Shown: positions 5,941-8,703 of the stretch, piece by piece
Layout: every line of letters starts with the position of its first letter
How positions within the stretch are numbered: the first letter of the stretch is position 1
Assembly (NCBI GenBank): GCA_910588435.1
Contig: CAJUPL010000054.1
Coordinates: 1 to 8,703 of the forward strand
DNA from: an uncultured Eggerthellaceae bacterium
GTDB lineage: Bacteria > Actinomycetota > Coriobacteriia > Coriobacteriales > Eggerthellaceae
Length of the DNA: 8,703 nt
Direction: 5' to 3'
Made by a program: the position numbers and the translations under genes
Notes under the pieces: model-generated
Told to the model about the DNA's origin: nothing
Database searches by the model: none
What the model saw: the letters and a program-made list of their open reading frames with translations, nothing else

Positions 5941-6360
5941 ATGCTGCATCAGGATTACATCGTTCGCATGCTGACTGACCTTGCAGCAGCCGTCATGCGT
6001 TCCATCAACCGCCAAACGGAGCAGCGCGACCCAGAAGGCTCCGCGCGCATGCTGGAAGCGGCCGTTGGGGAAGCCGTGGCCATGGACGGCGCAGCATTCC
6101 TGTCGCTTTCGCCGGACTCCATCGCCAGCATCATGCAGGTCACAGCCACAGATCCGCAAGTCTCAGAATACGTGGCGCGCACCGTGATGCTGGCTTCCAT
6201 CTACCTTGACGAGGCCGGAGATCAGGACATGGCAAGCTTGCGCCGCAGCCAGGCGTTGGCCATTGCGAACGCGTACGGGCACGACCTGTCTGACATGGAG
6301 GCTGGCGCCCAAGCTGCTGAGGAGGCAACCCTGTCTGCGATGCAGGACGTGCTTCCTTAG
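5941..6360 (+). CDS. Small helical protein, DUF6483-like
   Basis: This 139-residue acidic, soluble, probably all-helical protein of unknown function lacks a signal peptide and membrane segments. The N terminus MLHQDYIVRMLTDLAAAV resembles the QDYI-R-I opening I associate with DUF6483 proteins, and the middle LSLSPDSIASIM (54-65) also fits that pattern. This family call is from memory of the pattern, not from a search. The ATG at 5941 follows AAAGGAG with a short spacer, which selects it over an upstream in-frame ATG at 5869 that overlaps aspS. The gene lies 52 bases after the aspS stop; the spacer contains no stem-loop but four loose GCAAC repeats, so it is probably cotranscribed with aspS. 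No obvious terminator follows it. Confidence 0.85.
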   Translation: MLHQDYIVRMLTDLAAAVMRSINRQTEQRDPEGSARMLEAAVGEAVAMDGAAFLSLSPDSIASIMQVTATDPQVSEYVARTVMLASIYLDEAGDQDMASLRRSQALAIANAYGHDLSDMEAGAQAAEEATLSAMQDVLP

Positions 6361-6391
6361 CAGCATTCATTGCTAGCGCGCCGCAGCCGGC

Positions 6392-6413
6392 GGATCACGC
6401 CAGGATCACGCCA
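6392..6413 (+). repeat. Tandem duplication of an 11-bp word
   Basis: GGATCACGCCA occurs twice head to tail (6392-6402 and 6403-6413) in the 59-base space between the two convergent genes. A small slippage duplication is the simplest explanation. No clear terminator hairpin is visible in this space. Confidence 0.7.
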
Positions 6414-6419
6414 GGCCTA

Positions 6420-6668
6420 TCACGGCTGCCCAAGCTCCGTGTTCGCCTCTTTCACCAGATTCACGTCTTCCATATCCTGCGCGCGCCGCGCCCCGCGCTC
6501 CTCGTCCGCGATCCGGTCGTCACGCACCTCCTTGGCCTCCTTCATCTCGTGGTAGGCCCTGTCATCACGCGGATGATCCTCATTCTCACGGATGGTGCGC
6601 TCGTGCCGCTCGGCCTGCTCCTCATGGTGGCGCAACGCCTCTTCCTCGCGATGCCTCTCAGTCTGCAT
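6420..6668 (-). CDS. Small highly charged hypothetical protein
   Basis: This 82-residue protein is made almost entirely of Glu, Arg, Asp, His, Lys, Ala and Gln. It has no Trp, Phe or Cys, no signal peptide and no hydrophobic core. Patterns such as RHREEEALRHHEEQAERHER (5-24) predict a long charged single helix or coiled coil, and residues 29-40 (NEDHPRDDRAYH) break it. I do not recognise a family. Support for its being a gene is the strong AAAGGAGG five to six bases before the ATG, a TATATA box at a suitable distance upstream, and a stop just short of the convergent gene. Function is unknown; nucleic-acid or metal contact through its His and charged residues is only a guess. Confidence 0.7.
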   Translation of the reverse strand: MQTERHREEEALRHHEEQAERHERTIRENEDHPRDDRAYHEMKEAKEVRDDRIADEERGARRAQDMEDVNLVKEANTELGQP

Positions 6669-6696
6669 GGCCGCCTCCTTTCAACTTGCACATTCA

Positions 6697-6702
6697 TATA
6701 TA
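6697..6702 (-). promoter_or_regulatory. Candidate -10 box for the small charged gene
   Basis: TATATA lies 28 bases before the start codon, with the AAAGGAGG site between them. No good -35 hexamer is seen at 16-18 bases further upstream, so this is a partial match. From about 6703 to 6794 I see no other feature. Confidence 0.35.
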
Positions 6703-6794
6703 GGTAGAAGATACTTGCGAACGCGATTCCAGCTCTACAGTCTTCGCAATCGTCAATCAACCGTTTGCAGCGGGTCATCCCACCTTGAGCGTGC

Positions 6795-6826
6795 TGCACA
6801 GGCAAGGGGCATGCATGTGCATTTTT
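6795..6826 (+). terminator. Candidate terminator at inner edge of right block
   Basis: On the plus strand TGCACA (6795-6800) pairs with TGTGCA (6816-6821), with further GCA/TGC pairs inside, and TTTTT (6822-6826) follows directly. It faces rightward transcription from the aspS side. It mirrors the terminator at 833-864, and the shared TGCACAGGCA word suggests common origin. Confidence 0.5.
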
Positions 6827-6990
6827 GCTGCGGCCTGCAGCCGGATGCTCCTGCAGCCTTGCTGCTTCGATCCGGTGTCGCGGGTGCGATGCACCCGCTC
6901 CTTTCATAACGGCCTTCAACATCCCGCATGTCGCTCACGCTCATGCGGGATGTAGCGGCCTTGGGGTACTAACGCGCGCCTATCCAACCG
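6795..6990 (-). repeat. Inner partial repeat unit RI, leftward sense
   Basis: Read leftward this matches unit LI: the word GGTTGGATAG, a degenerate hairpin I near 6963-6980, the linker AAGGCCGCTAC, hairpin II with arms CATCCCGCATG/CATGCGGGATG (6920-6952, 11-base loop), the linker TTGAAGGCCGTTATGAAAG, and hairpin III GCGGGTGC/GCACCCGC (6880-6898, 3-base loop). Beyond it is an extra hairpin not seen elsewhere, CCGGAT/ATCCGG (6841-6875) enclosing GCAGC/GCTGC. Stems of II and III share almost no sequence with those of LI, Ra or Rc but are perfectly paired. Confidence 0.7.
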
Positions 6991-7144
6991 AAACCCCTGT
7001 GGTAGGCAGCTGCATCGCAGCCGCAGCATCACCCTCCCTCCCCTACCTGTGGGCGGCTGCATTGCAGCCGCAGTTGCACGCCAGTGCAACGTAACGCGGA
7101 CGCCAGTCCGCGAACACCCGGATGCCAGCCTCAGGTGAGGCAAC

Positions 7145-7216
7145 CTAGCCTGGCGCAGACCCGCTTGCCGGACGATGCGGGCTGCTTCCCTCACCACCCG
7201 GCTAGCTCATCTGCGC
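7145..7216 (+). other. Interleaved helix (pseudoknot-like) core of unit Ra
   Basis: CTAGCC (7145-7150) pairs with GGCTAG (7200-7205) and GCGCAGA (7153-7159) pairs with TCTGCGC (7210-7216), both perfectly and interleaved. A CCCGC/GCGGG hairpin lies between them. Confidence 0.65.
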
Positions 7217-7411
7217 GAGGCCACCTTTTCCTCACCTATATCACCCATCCAGCTGCCCTTGCCCTTGCGGGCAAGCTTCGCTGCGCTAGCGCACAGCTGC
7301 GGTAAGCAATGCCGACGCCCACTCCTGAGGATGGGCACAGCTGCGGTAAGCGATGCAGCCGCCCCCACAGGAGGAGGGCGCCCTCAGGAATGGAGTGGTC
7401 TCATCCGGATC

Positions 7412-7518
7412 GGGGCGCGTGAGCGCCCCAAGGCCGCTACATCGGTCGTGCTTGCACGACCGATGCTGAAGGCCGTCATGAAAGAAGCGGGGTGCAGGCA
7501 TATCATGCCTGCACCCCG
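7412..7518 (+). other. Hairpins I, II and III of unit Ra
   Basis: Hairpin I (7412-7429) is GGGGCGC/GCGCCCC around GTGA, a GNRA-type tetraloop. Hairpin II (7440-7465) has perfect 12-bp arms CATCGGTCGTGC and complement. Hairpin III (7488-7518) has perfect 14-bp arms CGGGGTGCAGGCAT and complement with a 3-base loop. They are joined by the linkers AAGGCCGCTA and CTGAAGGCCGTCATGAAAGAAG. Confidence 0.7.
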
Positions 7519-7640
7519 TAAGCCTTCTCAAGGGCAGCGAGGATGCAGGTCGATAGCATGCGCCTTGCTCATGCGCGCACCCGCTTGCCGATGGGCGGCA
7601 ACCCGGACTGCTGGCGTGCGCACCTTAGCCTCAACCCTCC

Positions 7641-8085
7641 CCCATGTGGGGGCTTGCATCGCAAGCGCAGCATTGCGATGAGCAATGCGTAACGCAGGCG
7701 CAGCCTGCGAACACCCGGCATCCAGCCTCAGGTGAGGCAACCTAGCCTGGCGCAGACCACCCCCAAGCAGAAGATCCCATGAGCAACCCTTTCAGGGTTG
7801 CTGTCCCACCTTCACGGCTAGCTCATCTGCGCGAGGCCACCTTTTCCTCACCCACATCTCCTCTCCAGCTGCTCTTGCCCTTGCGGGCAAGTTACGCTGC
7901 GCTCTCACCCTCGCATCGCTTCGCTCAGCTCGGATTCCCGCACAGCTGCGTCGGCAATGCCGACGCCCACACATAAGGAGGCCACCAGGGCTGCGACACA
8001 CTATCAAGGGCATGGGCCCGGATGCCGCCAACGGGTCAGGCAAGCTAGCCTAGCGCAGATCTCCTCAAACGCGCACCCAACCCCC
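7641..8085 (+). repeat. Repeat unit Rb (shortened, with a swapped hairpin)
   Basis: Its first hairpins are changed but paired: GCTTGC/GCAAGC (7652-7666), GCATTGC/GCAATGC (7670-7688) and CGCAGGC/GCCTGCG (7693-7709). The core at 7742-7832 keeps both interleaved helices but holds a different internal hairpin. It continues through CTTGCCC/GGGCAAG near 7874-7891 and GCGTCGGC/GCCGACGC near 7948-7966. Hairpins I-III and the tail are absent. In their place are about 70 bases without a clear structure, then an orphan copy of the word CTAGCCTAGCGCAGA (8045-8059). Confidence 0.7.
7742..7832 (+). other. Interleaved helix core of unit Rb with replaced hairpin
   Basis: CTAGCC (7742-7747) with GGCTAG (7816-7821) and GCGCAGA (7750-7756) with TCTGCGC (7826-7832) are intact. 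The enclosed CCCGC/GCGGG hairpin of other units is replaced by an unrelated perfect hairpin GCAACCCT/AGGGTTGC (7783-7801, loop TTC). Confidence 0.65.
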
Positions 8086-8185
8086 TACCTGTGGGCGGCT
8101 GCATTGCAGCCGCAGTTGCACGCCAGTGCAACGTAACGCAGGCGCAGCCTGCGAACACCCGGAAGCCACCATCAGGTGAGGCCAC

Positions 8186-8257
8186 CTAGCCTGGCGCAGA
8201 CCCGCTTGCCAGACGATGCGGGCTGCTGCCCTCACCACCCGGCTAGCTCATCTGCGC
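8186..8257 (+). other. Interleaved helix (pseudoknot-like) core of unit Rc
   Basis: CTAGCC (8186-8191) with GGCTAG (8241-8246) and GCGCAGA (8194-8200) with TCTGCGC (8251-8257) are perfect and interleaved. CCCGC/GCGGG (8201-8205 and 8218-8222) lies inside. Confidence 0.65.
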
Positions 8258-8417
8258 GAGGCCACCTTTCCCTCACCCACATCTCCTTTCTGGCTGCTCT
8301 TGCCCTTTCGGGCAAGTTACGCTGTGCTCTCATCCTCGCATCGCTTCGCTCAGCTCGGATTCCCGCACAGCTGCGTCGGCAATGCCGACGCCCACGCAGG
8401 GGGGGAGCATCCGGATC

Positions 8418-8523
8418 GGTGGCCGCAAGGCCACCAAGGCCGCTGCATCGGTCGTGCTCGAACGACCGATGCTGAAGGCGTTATGAGAGAAGCGGGGTAT
8501 AGGCATATCGTGCCTATACCCCG
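8418..8523 (+). other. Hairpins I, II and III of unit Rc
   Basis: Hairpin I (8418-8435) is GGTGGCC/GGCCACC around GCAA, another GNRA loop. Hairpin II (8445-8472) has arms GCATCGGTCGT and complement with a 6-base loop. Hairpin III (8493-8523) has arms CGGGGTATAGGCA and complement. Compared with Ra, hairpins I and III carry matched changes on both arms. Confidence 0.7.
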
Positions 8524-8596
8524 TGAGCCTTCTCAAGGGCAGCGAGGGCGCAGATGATGCAGGTCGATAGTGTGAGCAGGGCGCACCTCGGCTCCA

Positions 8597-8703
8597 CCCC
8601 CTGTCCTGTGGGCGCTTGCATCGCAAGCGCAGTTGCACGCCAGTGCAACGTAACGCAGGCGCAGCCTGCGAACACCCGGACTCCTGCCTCAGGTGAAGCA
8701 ACC
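8597..8703 (+). repeat. Repeat unit Rd, 5' part, cut by window edge
   Basis: It starts with GCGCTTGC/GCAAGCGC (8612-8630), which differs from the Rc version by matched changes on both arms. TTGCAC/GTGCAA and CGCAGGC/GCCTGCG follow. Positions 8649-8703 are the perfect reverse complement of 1-55. Confidence 0.75.

Larger units (their letters stand above)
7035..7640 (+). repeat. Repeat unit Ra (most complete copy)
   Basis: Its stem-loops in order are: 7053-7071 (GCGGCTGC/GCAGCCGC), 7074-7089 (TTGCAC/GTGCAA), 7095-7112 (CGCGGAC/GTCCGCG), the GCCTCA/TGAGGC palindrome near 7128-7141, the interleaved core 7145-7216, 7258-7275 (CTTGCCC/GGGCAAG) and a TGCGC/GCGCA hairpin near 7282. A 12-bp palindrome GAGGGCGCCCTC follows near 7375, then hairpins I, II and III (7412-7518). 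The tail (about 7519-7560) repeats in L1 and Rc, and a further TTGCCG/CGGCAA hairpin lies at 7585-7601. The GCGTCGGC hairpin of the other units is broken here by a GGTAAGC substitution. Confidence 0.75.
8086..8596 (+). repeat. Repeat unit Rc
   Basis: Hairpins in order are 8095-8113 (GCGGCTGC/GCAGCCGC), TTGCAC/GTGCAA (near 8116-8131), CGCAGGC/GCCTGCG, the interleaved core 8186-8257, CTTGCCC/GGGCAAG with loop TTTC (near 8299), then GCTGTGC/GCACAGC. The last is enlarged by 32 bases relative to L1, not a multiple of three. It continues with GCGTCGGC/GCCGACGC (near 8374-8392), hairpins I-III (8418-8523) and the tail ending in GCAGGTCGATAG. The unit lacks the segment carrying the GAGGGCGCCCTC palindrome found in Ra. 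Confidence 0.75.
6795..8703. repeat. Right block of modular palindromic repeats
   Basis: This gene-free region contains one leftward partial unit (RI) and then four rightward units: Ra (about 7035-7640), Rb (7641-8085, shortened), Rc (8086-8596) and Rd (8597 on, cut by the window). Spacing between the first hairpins of successive units is about 600, 443 and 517 bases. The block is an imperfect inverted copy of 1-866. Open frames run through it in all directions. Homologous segments of different copies sit in different frames, and substitutions follow base pairing rather than codon position, so I call no protein here. Confidence 0.85.

Noticed and set aside
1..8703. CRISPR array or composite transposon explanation for the repeats
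   Set aside because: Repeats are long, modular and unevenly spaced, with no spacers. No transposase or integrase is encoded, and the enclosed genes are housekeeping.

Overview
The window is a moderately high-GC bacterial segment. The lipobox of MetQ, the style of the AspRS and the short QDYI-type protein suggest an actinobacterium of the class Coriobacteriia; this placement is an inference from protein style, not proven. It holds a roughly 5.7-kb island of ordinary genes (about 990-6670) lying between two large non-coding blocks of palindrome-rich repeats (1-866 and 6795-8703).

Gene island. On the minus strand a complete methionine ABC importer operon runs metN (ATPase), metI (permease), metQ (substrate-binding lipoprotein), and ends at two stem-loops. 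Transcribed divergently on the plus strand is aspS, encoding a bacterial-type aspartyl-tRNA synthetase with a GAD insertion. A 139-residue protein resembling the DUF6483 family follows 52 bases downstream, probably in the same operon. A very charged 82-residue protein with a strong ribosome binding site is encoded on the minus strand, convergent to it. The metN/aspS intergenic region carries a perfect 36-bp inverted repeat. Each arm of it is itself bounded by an 11-bp palindrome, and the AT-rich loop between the arms could hold mirror-image promoters.

Repeat blocks. Both blocks are built from copies of one composite unit of roughly 0.45-0.6 kb, a chain of a dozen or more short perfect stem-loops joined by conserved linkers. 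On the left, units L0 (partial) and L1 read leftward and the partial inner unit LI reads rightward. On the right, the partial inner unit RI reads leftward and units Ra, Rb, Rc and Rd (partial) read rightward. The two blocks are therefore an imperfect inverted repeat around the island, and the outermost 55 bases at the two ends of the window are a perfect inverted repeat. Stem sequences differ between copies while base pairing is kept, one hairpin is wholly replaced in one copy, and a conserved core has two helices interleaved as in a pseudoknot. Single-base and other non-triplet indels between copies argue against protein coding. I do not recognise this element as a described family; it is the main novelty here.

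The inner edge of each block carries a stem-loop followed by a T tract, facing transcription that arrives from the gene island. The repeats thus look like intergenic additions insulated from the housekeeping genes rather than carriers of a mobile cargo.
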